Positions 1 through 5,069 of a DNA stretch of 5,069 nucleotides are shown piece by piece. The stretch is taken from the NCBI GenBank assembly GCA_020217115.1, contig JAIWOA010000153.1, positions 1-5,069 on the forward strand, read 5' to 3'. This DNA is from Calditerrivibrio sp. Lineage in GTDB: Bacteria; Chrysiogenota; Deferribacteres; Deferribacterales; Calditerrivibrionaceae. Both the position numbers and the translations under genes were made by a program. The first letter of the stretch is position 1. Each line of letters begins with the position of its first letter. A model generated the notes under the pieces. The model searched no databases, had not been told where the DNA came from, and saw nothing but the letters and a program-made list of their open reading frames with translations.

Positions 1-804
1 GGTGATGTGAGGGATAAGGAAAGGCTTTACAGAGCTTTTTATGGGATAGATTATGTTGTACATGCTGCAGCATTAAAACAGGTTCCAGCTGCTGAATATA
101 ACCCCTTTGAGGTTATAAAGACCAATATACTTGGAGCTCAGAATGTAATTGAAGCTTGTATAGATAACAATGTAAAAAAGGTTGTGGCTCTTTCTACAGA
201 CAAGGCTGCTATACCGATTAATCTTTACGGTGCAACAAAGTTGTGTTCTGACAAGCTTTTTGTAGCTGGAAATGCCTATGCCGGGGGCAGGGTGACAAAA
301 TTTGCTGTTGTGAGGTATGGGAATGTCCTTGGTAGCAGAGGTTCTGTATTACCACTTTTTTTGAAACAAAAAAATGAGGGTGTGGTAACTATAACAAACA
401 GGGATATGACAAGGTTCTGGATTACTTTACCTAAAGCTGTGGATCTTGTGGTAAAGGCCTTCAGATACACTACCGGTGGAGAGATATTTGTACCAAAAAT
501 ACCAAGTATGAAGATGATCGATTTTGCAGAAGCAATTGCACCTGAGGCTGAAATAAAAGAGATAGGTATAAGACCCGGTGAAAAGATGCATGAGGTTATG
601 ATCCCTGAGGATGATGCAAGGCATACAAGGGAATATTCAGATCATTTCAGGATTATACCAGAATTTTTAAACTGGGAGGCTCCGAAGGATTTCGGTAATG
701 GTGGGAAAAAATTACCTGATGGTTTTTCCTATAGGAGTGACAATAATAATTGGTGGTTGACAAAAGATGAATTATTAAAGATTATAAGTGAGCTAAAAAT
801 TTAG
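1..804 (+). CDS. pseB: UDP-N-acetylglucosamine 4,6-dehydratase (5-inverting), 5' partial
   Basis: First enzyme of CMP-pseudaminic acid synthesis: converts UDP-GlcNAc to the NADP-dependent 4-keto-6-deoxy-L-arabino product. It belongs to the extended short-chain dehydrogenase family and is cytoplasmic. The reading frame is already open at base 1 and begins G-D-V-R-D, the nucleotide-binding turn that lies near residue 65 in Helicobacter PseB. About 65 N-terminal residues, including the glycine-rich Rossmann motif, are therefore upstream of the window. The GTG at base 7 is the Val of that motif, not a start. Visible landmarks are HAAALKQVPAAEYNP, the catalytic S-T-D-K (Asp codon 199, Lys 202), the Y-x-x-x-K pair (Tyr codon 226), TRFWIT, GGEIFVPKIPSMKM, GIRPGEKMHEVMIP and the C-terminal S-D-N-N-N-W-W-L. 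The last motifs separate PseB from FlaA1/CapD relatives. A normally conserved Asn in the K-A-A-N-P-I-N segment is Ile here (codon 211). The family assignment is secure. Confidence 0.96.
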   Translation, partial: GDVRDKERLYRAFYGIDYVVHAAALKQVPAAEYNPFEVIKTNILGAQNVIEACIDNNVKKVVALSTDKAAIPINLYGATKLCSDKLFVAGNAYAGGRVTKFAVVRYGNVLGSRGSVLPLFLKQKNEGVVTITNRDMTRFWITLPKAVDLVVKAFRYTTGGEIFVPKIPSMKMIDFAEAIAPEAEIKEIGIRPGEKMHEVMIPEDDARHTREYSDHFRIIPEFLNWEAPKDFGNGGKKLPDGFSYRSDNNNWWLTKDELLKIISELKI

Positions 805-810
805 ATATCT

Positions 811-814
811 GGAG
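811..814 (+). promoter_or_regulatory. Ribosome binding site of pseC
   Basis: GGAG lies five bases before the ATG at 820, inside the 15-nt gap after the pseB stop. It supports that start and continuous transcription from pseB. Confidence 0.7.
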
Positions 815-819
815 ATAAA

Positions 820-1992
820 ATGTATAATATACCCTACGGAAGACAATTTATCGATGACGACGATATTAGTGAGGTTTGTAGGGTACTCAGATCTCCCTTT
901 CTTACAACAGGTCCTGCAATCGGTTTTTTTGAAGAGGAGCTTTGTAGAAGAACTGGCGCTAAGTATGCTTTGGCTGTTTCCAGTGGTACAGCTGCTCTGC
1001 ATCTGGCTTCAATGACCCTTATTAACAAAGGGGATAGAGTCATTACCACTCCAAATTCCTTCGTGGCTACTTCAAATTCGATACTCTACGCTGGTGGTAT
1101 CCCATTCTTTTCCGATATAGGTGAAGATGGAAATATAGACCTTGAAAAGGTAATCGATATTCTCAGAAAGGATAAAACAATTAAAGCCCTTTATGTTGTG
1201 AATTTCAGCGGTAATCCTGTAGACTATGAAAAATTAAAGTATATAAGGGAGAATTTTGACATAAAGATACTTGAAGATTCTGCCCATGCTCTGGGTGCAA
1301 TTTCTGGCAATTTTAGAGTTGGTAGCTGTAAATACTCCGACTGCTCTATATTTTCATTTCACCCTGTAAAACATATTACAACTGGAGAGGGTGGTGCTAT
1401 TACAACCAATGACGAAAAAGTTTACGAAAAGCTGATCAGATTAAGATCCCATGGAATATTAAGAGAAGATTTTCAGAATACAGATATGGCCTATGATAAA
1501 GATGGTAATTTGAATCCCTGGTACTATGAGATGACAGATCTGGGTTTTAATTATAGAATTACAGATTTTCAGGCTGCTCTGGGGATAAGTCAGCTGAAAA
1601 AACTGGATATTTTTATAAAAAGAAGAAAAGAAATTGCAAAGGTATACGATAATTTTTTTGAAAGATCTGGTTATATTTCCCCTTTATATAAATACAACGA
1701 AAATTCATCATACCATCTCTATGTTGTAAAAATAGATTTTAAAAAGCTTAAGATAAGTAAGGGGAAATTTTTTCATTTAATGCGGGAAAGGGGTATTTTT
1801 TTACAATTGCATTATATACCTATAAACCTTCATCCATACTATCGTGGACTGGGTTATGGAGAGGAAGAATTACCCCTCATGTACGATTATTACGAAAAAG
1901 CTGTGAGTCTTCCAATATTTTACGATCTTACCGATGAAATGCAGAACTATGTTTGTGAAAGTATGCGTAGAATTCTGGAGGATTTACAATGA
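820..1992 (+). CDS. pseC: UDP-4-amino-4,6-dideoxy-N-acetyl-beta-L-altrosamine transaminase
   Basis: PLP-dependent aminotransferase of the DegT/DnrJ/EryC1 (ArnB-like) family that transfers an amino group, normally from glutamate, to C4 of the PseB product. The 390 residues compare with about 375 in Helicobacter PseC, so it looks complete. Visible landmarks: N-terminal Y-G-R-Q-x-I-D-x-x-D (residues 6-15) and T-T-G-P (29-32); the phosphate-binding S-S-G-T-A-A-L-H (54-61); L-E-D-S-A-H-A-L-G (151-159), whose Asp153 should contact the PLP ring nitrogen; the Schiff-base lysine Lys184 in S-F-H-P-V-K-H-I-T-T-G-E-G-G (179-192; codon at 1369); and N-Y-R-I-T-D-F-Q-A-A-L-G (244-255), the dimer-interface loop. 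The start is fixed by the GGAG at 811-814. The stop overlaps the next start (ATGA, 1989-1992), so the two are probably translationally coupled. Its place between pseB and pseG favours PseC over other sugar aminotransferases. Confidence 0.95.
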   Translation: MYNIPYGRQFIDDDDISEVCRVLRSPFLTTGPAIGFFEEELCRRTGAKYALAVSSGTAALHLASMTLINKGDRVITTPNSFVATSNSILYAGGIPFFSDIGEDGNIDLEKVIDILRKDKTIKALYVVNFSGNPVDYEKLKYIRENFDIKILEDSAHALGAISGNFRVGSCKYSDCSIFSFHPVKHITTGEGGAITTNDEKVYEKLIRLRSHGILREDFQNTDMAYDKDGNLNPWYYEMTDLGFNYRITDFQAALGISQLKKLDIFIKRRKEIAKVYDNFFERSGYISPLYKYNENSSYHLYVVKIDFKKLKISKGKFFHLMRERGIFLQLHYIPINLHPYYRGLGYGEEELPLMYDYYEKAVSLPIFYDLTDEMQNYVCESMRRILEDLQ

Positions 1993-2834
1993 GAGTCTGT
2001 TCTGTTATTCAGGCAAGGTTGTCGTCAAGCAGATTACCAGCAAAGGTTTTAAAACATTTACCATTCAACTCAGATATTACGGTACTTCAGCAGGTTATCA
2101 GGAGAGTAAAAAGATCTAAATCTGTAGATGATATAGTAGTTGCCACCACTAACGAACCAGAGGATTTAAAGATTGTCGATATTGCTGAAGCTGAATTGGT
2201 AAGGTGGTTTAGAGGAAGTAAAGAGGATCTCCTTGAAAGGTACTATTTTGCTGCAAAAGAGTCAAAGGCTGATGTTGTAGTAAGAATTACCAGCGATTGC
2301 CCATGTATAGATTCATATATCATAGATAGAATGGTGGATAAACATATTCAGGATGATGCTGACTACACATCTAATTGTCATATAAGAACTTTTCCCCATG
2401 GAATTGATGTTCAGGTGGCAAATATTTCTGTGGTTGAGGAGGCTTATTTAAAGGCTAATAAAAAATATGAACGTGAGCATGTATTCCCTTACATTTATGA
2501 AACCTGCAAAGATAGATTCAAAATATCTCATTTATTGGCAGAAGAGGATGAAAGAGGGGAAGATATACGAATTACAATCGATACATTGGAGGATTATATC
2601 CTGGTTTGTACTGTATTTGACTATTTGTATGACAGGGACAACTTTTTTGGTTGTAAAGATATCGTTACTTTATTCAAAAATAAGCCATGGTTAAAGTATA
2701 TAAATCAGAAAATAGTGCAGAAAAAAAACTTTGAAGATTTAGAAGAGGAGTTAAAGGAGGCCATTAAAATATTAGAGCTTCAGGAGCTTTACAGATCTTC
2801 AGAAATACTGAAAAGATTCAGGGTTAAAATATGA
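1989..2834 (+). CDS. pseF: SpsF-type cytidylyltransferase, probable CMP-pseudaminic acid synthetase
   Basis: Probable CTP-dependent activation of pseudaminic acid to CMP-Pse, the last step before glycosyl transfer. The fold signature is that of the cytidylyltransferase family shared by CMP-NeuAc synthetases and SpsF. Residues 7-21 (I-Q-A-R-L-S-S-S-R-L-P-A-K-V-L) form the nucleotide-binding loop. R-I-T-S-D-C-P-C-I-D (99-108) and R-I-T-I-D-T-L-E-D-Y (194-203) carry the expected metal-binding aspartates. F-P-H-G-I-D-V-Q-V (135-143) and E-R-E-H-V-F-P-Y-I-Y (161-170) are typical of SpsF-like proteins. Campylobacter-type PseF has a different loop and is about 230 residues; this protein is 281, with a charged, probably helical tail from about 245. 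GGAGG at 1977-1981 is a good ribosome binding site, and the gene overlaps both neighbours by ATGA. Substrate is inferred from the cluster, so the symbol is by role rather than by close homology. Confidence 0.85.
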   Translation: MRVCSVIQARLSSSRLPAKVLKHLPFNSDITVLQQVIRRVKRSKSVDDIVVATTNEPEDLKIVDIAEAELVRWFRGSKEDLLERYYFAAKESKADVVVRITSDCPCIDSYIIDRMVDKHIQDDADYTSNCHIRTFPHGIDVQVANISVVEEAYLKANKKYEREHVFPYIYETCKDRFKISHLLAEEDERGEDIRITIDTLEDYILVCTVFDYLYDRDNFFGCKDIVTLFKNKPWLKYINQKIVQKKNFEDLEEELKEAIKILELQELYRSSEILKRFRVKI

Positions 2835-3727
2835 AATTTATCTGGAAATTCCCATTTGATCTGGATCATATTGACAGAGTTGCCATATTAACTGAAGGTG
2901 GTAGAGGTATAGGGTATGGACATATTACAAGATCTGTTGCCGTTGTACAGTATTTGAAGGAGTTTGGTCTTAGTGTGGATATGTTTGTGAGGGGGGATGG
3001 TATCAAAGGGGTATTTTTTGAAGGTGAAAAATATATTGAACAGGATTGGCTAATTAATCTGGAGGAGATAGGTGTAAGTGATAATACAGCTGTTTTTGTA
3101 GATTCCTATTTTGCAGACATTAAATTGTATAATAAAATATATAGTACTACAAAAAAATTGATAATCTTTGATGATTATTGCAGATTAAAATATGACGTGG
3201 GATATGTATTGAATCCTGTCGTTGAAAAAGATTTTTACAGTGGTTATGATAAAGTCCTTTATGGGGAAGACTTTATATTTTTAAGAAAAGGTTTCTGGAA
3301 TGTAAAAAATAGGGTAAAAAATGGAGATATAAGACATATTTTGATAACTTTAGGTGGAAATCCTCAAAAAGATCTCATAAGATCTATTGTGGAAAAGATT
3401 GAAGGTAATTTTAATACCCTGGATATAAAAATTTTATCAGACCCTGTGGAGGGGATAAATGGAGATTTTACAGGTTTTGTGGATTCAAAGGGGATGGCAG
3501 ATCTTTTGTTTCGGGCTGATATGGCAATCTCAGCAGGTGGTCAGACACTCCATGAACTCTTTTATATGAAAGTACCAACAATCATGATAAAATTGGCTGA
3601 GAATCAGGAATATAATATCAGATTTTATGAGAAAAGGGGTTTTGTTAGGGGGAATGTTGATAATGTCGCATCTTATATTGCTAAAAAAAGATCTGATAGC
3701 TTACCTCAGGGTAAAAATTTTTTTTAA
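2831..3727 (+). CDS. pseG: UDP-2,4-diacetamido-2,4,6-trideoxy-beta-L-altropyranose hydrolase (PseG/SpsG type)
   Basis: Inverting hydrolase that removes UDP from the fully acylated sugar nucleotide before PseI acts; it has a two-domain glycosyltransferase-B fold related to MurG. Key motifs: T-E-G-G-R-G-I-G-Y-G-H-I-T-R-S (residues 21-35), with the predicted catalytic base His31 (codon 2921); L-Y-G-E-D-F-I-F-L-R-K-G-F (143-155), the family's 'G-x-x-Y-x-x-L-R-x-x-F' segment; L-G-G-N-P-Q-K-D (174-181); and the UDP-binding I-S-A-G-G-Q-T-L-H-E-L-F (233-244) followed by L-A-E-N-Q-E-Y-N (255-262). The first 16 residues precede the first strand and are longer than usual, but the ATGA overlap with pseF and AGGG at 2820-2823 support this start. 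The 298 residues are somewhat longer than the Campylobacter enzyme (about 274), so it looks complete. The T-E-G-G variant of the first loop resembles SpsG-like proteins. No fused PseH domain is present. Confidence 0.9.
   Translation: MKFIWKFPFDLDHIDRVAILTEGGRGIGYGHITRSVAVVQYLKEFGLSVDMFVRGDGIKGVFFEGEKYIEQDWLINLEEIGVSDNTAVFVDSYFADIKLYNKIYSTTKKLIIFDDYCRLKYDVGYVLNPVVEKDFYSGYDKVLYGEDFIFLRKGFWNVKNRVKNGDIRHILITLGGNPQKDLIRSIVEKIEGNFNTLDIKILSDPVEGINGDFTGFVDSKGMADLLFRADMAISAGGQTLHELFYMKVPTIMIKLAENQEYNIRFYEKRGFVRGNVDNVASYIAKKRSDSLPQGKNFF
3701..3725 (+). terminator. Possible weak intrinsic terminator at the end of pseG
   Basis: TTACC (3701-3705) and GGTAA (3710-3714) can pair around a TCAG loop. Three A residues and then a T8 run (3718-3725) follow. 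The stem is only five base pairs with two G-C pairs and lies inside the last pseG codons, so any termination would be partial. A promoter about 75 nt downstream makes a unit boundary here plausible. Confidence 0.3.
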
Positions 3728-3780
3728 TAAAAGTCCCCTGCATTTTAATTTATGGTTAAATTAGTGATAAAAAGCCGATC

Positions 3781-3798
3781 TTTTTTTCGAGAAAAAAA
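3781..3798. repeat. A/T-only inverted repeat next to the promoter
   Basis: T7 (3781-3787) and A7 (3792-3798) flank CGAG. The A7 tract abuts the -35 box of the promoter at 3800, so it may act as an intrinsically curved or UP-like element. As an RNA hairpin it would have only A-U pairs and no following U run, so a terminator role on the plus strand is unlikely. Confidence 0.35.
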
Positions 3799-3799
3799 T

Positions 3800-3828
3800 T
3801 TGACTTGAGCTTAAAAGATAATTATAAT
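3800..3828 (+). promoter_or_regulatory. Near-consensus sigma-70-type promoter for the formyltransferase remnant and pseI
   Basis: TTGACT (3800-3805) matches five of six bases of the -35 consensus. A 17-nt spacer follows, then a perfect TATAAT (3823-3828). Transcription would be expected to start near 3835, giving a leader of about 20 nt to the ATG at 3857. An A7 tract sits immediately upstream. It is the only such match I noticed in the window. In AT-rich DNA a chance match is possible, but this one has optimal spacing, lies in a non-coding gap, and is followed by a ribosome binding site and a start codon. Confidence 0.6.
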
Positions 3829-3846
3829 TAAATAAATATAGTTATC

Positions 3847-3859
3847 GGTGATAAATATG
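3847..3859 (+). promoter_or_regulatory. Ribosome binding site and probable original start of the broken formyltransferase
   Basis: GGTGA (3847-3851) lies five bases before ATG at 3857. The reading frame from this ATG gives M-N-K-Y-N-R-I-I-L-H-S and stops at 3923-3925. The start is plausible because it follows the promoter at 3800-3828 at a normal distance and its first residues look like an N-terminal beta strand. It may still initiate translation of a 22-residue peptide. Confidence 0.4.
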
Positions 3860-4092
3860 AACAAATATAACAGGATAATCCTTCATTCAATAGAGAAGCT
3901 GATCCCAATGTTTGGAGCTTTTTAGAAAATGCACCAGAGGGTGTTACTGTACATTATATTGATAAAGGTGATGTTTTATTTCGAGGGGACTATTTTTTGA
4001 TGAAAGTAAGGAAACTTTTGAAAATATATATATGCTTGAATAAAAGGATTGTGGAATTATTTTTTAAAAATTGGAGTTATAGTTATGTTTAA
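3857..4092 (+). pseudogene. Degraded formyltransferase (formyl_trans_N family) remnant
   Basis: No intact gene lies here, but three frames together rebuild part of a 10-formyltetrahydrofolate-dependent formyltransferase. From 3889 one frame reads N-R-E-A-D-P-N-V-W-S-F-L-E-N-A-P-E-G-V-T then V-H-Y-I-D-K-G-D-V-L-F. This matches the family segment N-R-G-A-x-P-N...G-V-T-x-H-x-I-D-x-G. At the T6 run (3993-3998) the match moves to another frame: F-F-D-E-S-K-E-T-F-E-N-I-Y-M-L. At about 4037 it returns to the first frame: L-N-K-R-I-V-E-L-F-F-K-N-W. The gene probably began at ATG 3857, so most of the N-terminal half, with the catalytic N-x-H motif, is deleted. The D-T-G motif and the C-terminus are also absent. 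Intact, it could have formylated a Pse-pathway amine such as that made by PseC; N-formyl Pse derivatives are known. The last codons overlap the pseI start by eight bases. Confidence 0.75.
4073..4076 (+). promoter_or_regulatory. Ribosome binding site of pseI
   Basis: GGAG lies eight bases before the ATG at 4085 and within the tail of the formyltransferase remnant. It supports ATG 4085, after which the synthase motif A-E-L-S-A-N-H-G appears at residues 11-18. Confidence 0.65.
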
Positions 4093-5069
4093 GAAATCAA
4101 GCACTTTTATAATTGCAGAGCTTTCTGCCAATCACGGTAAGGATATTAATATAGCAAAAGATACTATTTATGCAATGAAGGAGGCTGGGGCAGATGCTGT
4201 AAAGCTTCAAACCTATACACCAGATACAATCACCATAGATTGTAATAATGAATATTTTCAGATTAAGCAGGGGACCTTATGGGATGGAAAGACACTATAT
4301 GAGCTTTACAAAGAGGCTTATACTCCATGGGAATGGCATTATGATCTCAAAGATCTTGCAGAAAAGCTCGGGCTTGTATTCTTTTCTACACCCTTTGACA
4401 AGACATCTGTGGATTTTCTTGAGACGCTAAAGGTACCTATGTATAAAATCGCATCCTTTGAGATTACAGATATACCTTTGATAGAATATGTTGCATCAAA
4501 GGGGAAGCCCATTGTAATATCCACAGGTATTGCTACACTTGAAGATATAGAGCTTGCCGTTGATGCCTGCATAAAAAATGGATGTACTGATATAACACTG
4601 TTAAAATGTACATCTGCCTATCCTGCTCCACTGGAAGAGGCAAACCTCCTTACAATTCCAGATATGAAAAAAAGATTTGGGGTAAGGGTTGGACTGTCAG
4701 ATCACACCTCAGGGATATCTGCACCCATAGCGGCAGTTGCCCTTGGGGCTGAAATGGTGGAAAAACACTTTATTCTCGATAGAAAATTTGGTGGACCTGA
4801 TGCACCATTTTCACTTGAACCAATGGAATTTGCAGAGATGGCAAAGGCTATAAGGGATGTGGAAAAGGTTCTTGGTAAAGTAACATATGAGATTTCACCA
4901 AAAGTAGAAAAAAGTAGGGTATTTAGTCGCAGTCTTTTTGCAGTTAAAGATATTCAATCTGGTGAGATATTTACCGAAGATAATGTAAGATCCATAAGGC
5001 CGGGTTATGGTTTACATCCAAAATATTTTAAAGATATACTGGGTAAGAGATCGAAGAGATTTATAAAAA
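4085..5069 (+). CDS. pseI: Pseudaminic acid synthase, 3' partial
   Basis: NeuB-family synthase that condenses phosphoenolpyruvate with the 6-deoxy-2,4-diacylamido altrose released by PseG, forming the nine-carbon Pse acid. The frame is open for 328 codons plus one base to the window edge, with no stop. Relatives have about 340-350 residues, so only the last 15-25 are missing. The TIM-barrel landmarks are A-E-L-S-A-N-H-G (11-18), K-L-Q-T-Y-T-P-D-T-I-T (40-50), F-S-T-P-F-D (100-105), K-I-A-S-F-E-I (121-127), S-T-G (146-148), K-C-T-S-A-Y-P-A-P (174-182), G-L-S-D-H-T-S-G (203-210) and E-K-H-F-I-L-D-R (226-233). His207 and His228 are the expected metal ligands. G-G-P-D-A-P-F-S-L-E-P (236-246) is the PseI form; NeuB and LegI usually have E-G-P-D-H there. 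From about 280 an antifreeze-like SAF domain begins (S-R-S-L-F-A-V-K-D-I), including I-R-P-G-Y-G-L-H-P. It may be transcribed from the promoter at 3800 as well as by read-through. Confidence 0.94.
   Translation, partial: MFKKSSTFIIAELSANHGKDINIAKDTIYAMKEAGADAVKLQTYTPDTITIDCNNEYFQIKQGTLWDGKTLYELYKEAYTPWEWHYDLKDLAEKLGLVFFSTPFDKTSVDFLETLKVPMYKIASFEITDIPLIEYVASKGKPIVISTGIATLEDIELAVDACIKNGCTDITLLKCTSAYPAPLEEANLLTIPDMKKRFGVRVGLSDHTSGISAPIAAVALGAEMVEKHFILDRKFGGPDAPFSLEPMEFAEMAKAIRDVEKVLGKVTYEISPKVEKSRVFSRSLFAVKDIQSGEIFTEDNVRSIRPGYGLHPKYFKDILGKRSKRFIK

Noticed and set aside
7..9. GTG as the start codon of pseB
   Set aside because: The frame is open to base 1 and this codon is the Val of the internal G-D-V-R-D motif, so the true start is upstream of the window.
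276..1049. Minus-strand open frames antisense to pseB and pseC
   Set aside because: They lie wholly or almost wholly within well-supported genes, have no ribosome binding site or recognisable motif, and are compositional shadows.
2753..2760. Strong internal Shine-Dalgarno AAAGGAGG suggesting a hidden gene start
   Set aside because: No start codon lies at usable distance before the pseG ATG, and the bases encode Lys-Glu-Ala of the cytidylyltransferase tail.
3683..3727. A7 run in the last pseG codons as a frameshift that truncates PseG
   Set aside because: The alternative frame after the A7 run gives no recognisable PseG C-terminus, and Campylobacter PseG also ends soon after the N-Q-E segment, so the present end is reasonable.
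3781..3798. T7-CGAG-A7 as an intrinsic terminator
   Set aside because: The stem has only A-T pairs and the sequence after it is A-rich and then the -35 box, with no U run on the plus strand.
3728..3800. Remains of a pseH acetyltransferase between pseG and the promoter
   Set aside because: I read all three plus-strand frames and saw no GNAT-like motif; the stretch is short, AT-rich and full of stops.
4248..4572. Short open frames on both strands inside 4248-4572
   Set aside because: This stretch is the middle of pseI, whose frame carries the K-Q-G-T, F-S-T-P-F-D and K-I-A-S-F-E-I segments; the others are shadows.

Overview
The window is an AT-rich, entirely plus-strand stretch of a CMP-pseudaminic acid (Pse) biosynthesis locus. 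Pse is a nonulosonic acid used to glycosylate flagellin and some surface polysaccharides. By eye the GC content is in the mid to upper thirties, with heavy use of ATA, AGA and AGG codons. This suits a low-GC, probably Gram-negative and flagellated bacterium, for example of the Deferribacterota or Campylobacterota kind. That placement is a guess from composition and protein similarity, not an identification.

Layout. A 5'-truncated pseB (UDP-GlcNAc 4,6-dehydratase/5-epimerase) occupies 1-804. After 15 nt comes pseC (PLP aminotransferase, 820-1992). It overlaps by an ATGA a cytidylyltransferase of the SpsF type (1989-2834), which overlaps by another ATGA a PseG-type nucleotide-sugar hydrolase (2831-3727). 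A weak hairpin plus T8 tract lies in the last codons of pseG. A 357-nt region without an intact gene follows (3728-4084). It holds a near-perfect sigma-70-type promoter (TTGACT-N17-TATAAT, 3800-3828) and a broken formyltransferase gene (about 3857-4092). The last gene is pseI (Pse synthase), which starts at 4085 and runs off the right edge after 328 codons.

Pathway. PseB makes the 4-keto-6-deoxy-L-sugar nucleotide and PseC aminates C4. An acyltransferase (normally PseH, an acetyltransferase) then acylates the new amine. PseG removes UDP, PseI condenses the sugar with phosphoenolpyruvate, and the cytidylyltransferase activates the product with CMP. Every step except the acyl transfer has an intact or edge-truncated gene here. 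Where pseH often sits there is only the formyltransferase remnant, which has lost its catalytic Asn and Asp regions.

Most interesting points: the untracked formyltransferase pseudogene with its apparent own promoter, ribosome binding site and start codon; the missing acyltransferase step; and the use of SpsF/SpsG-like rather than Campylobacter-type PseF/PseG proteins.
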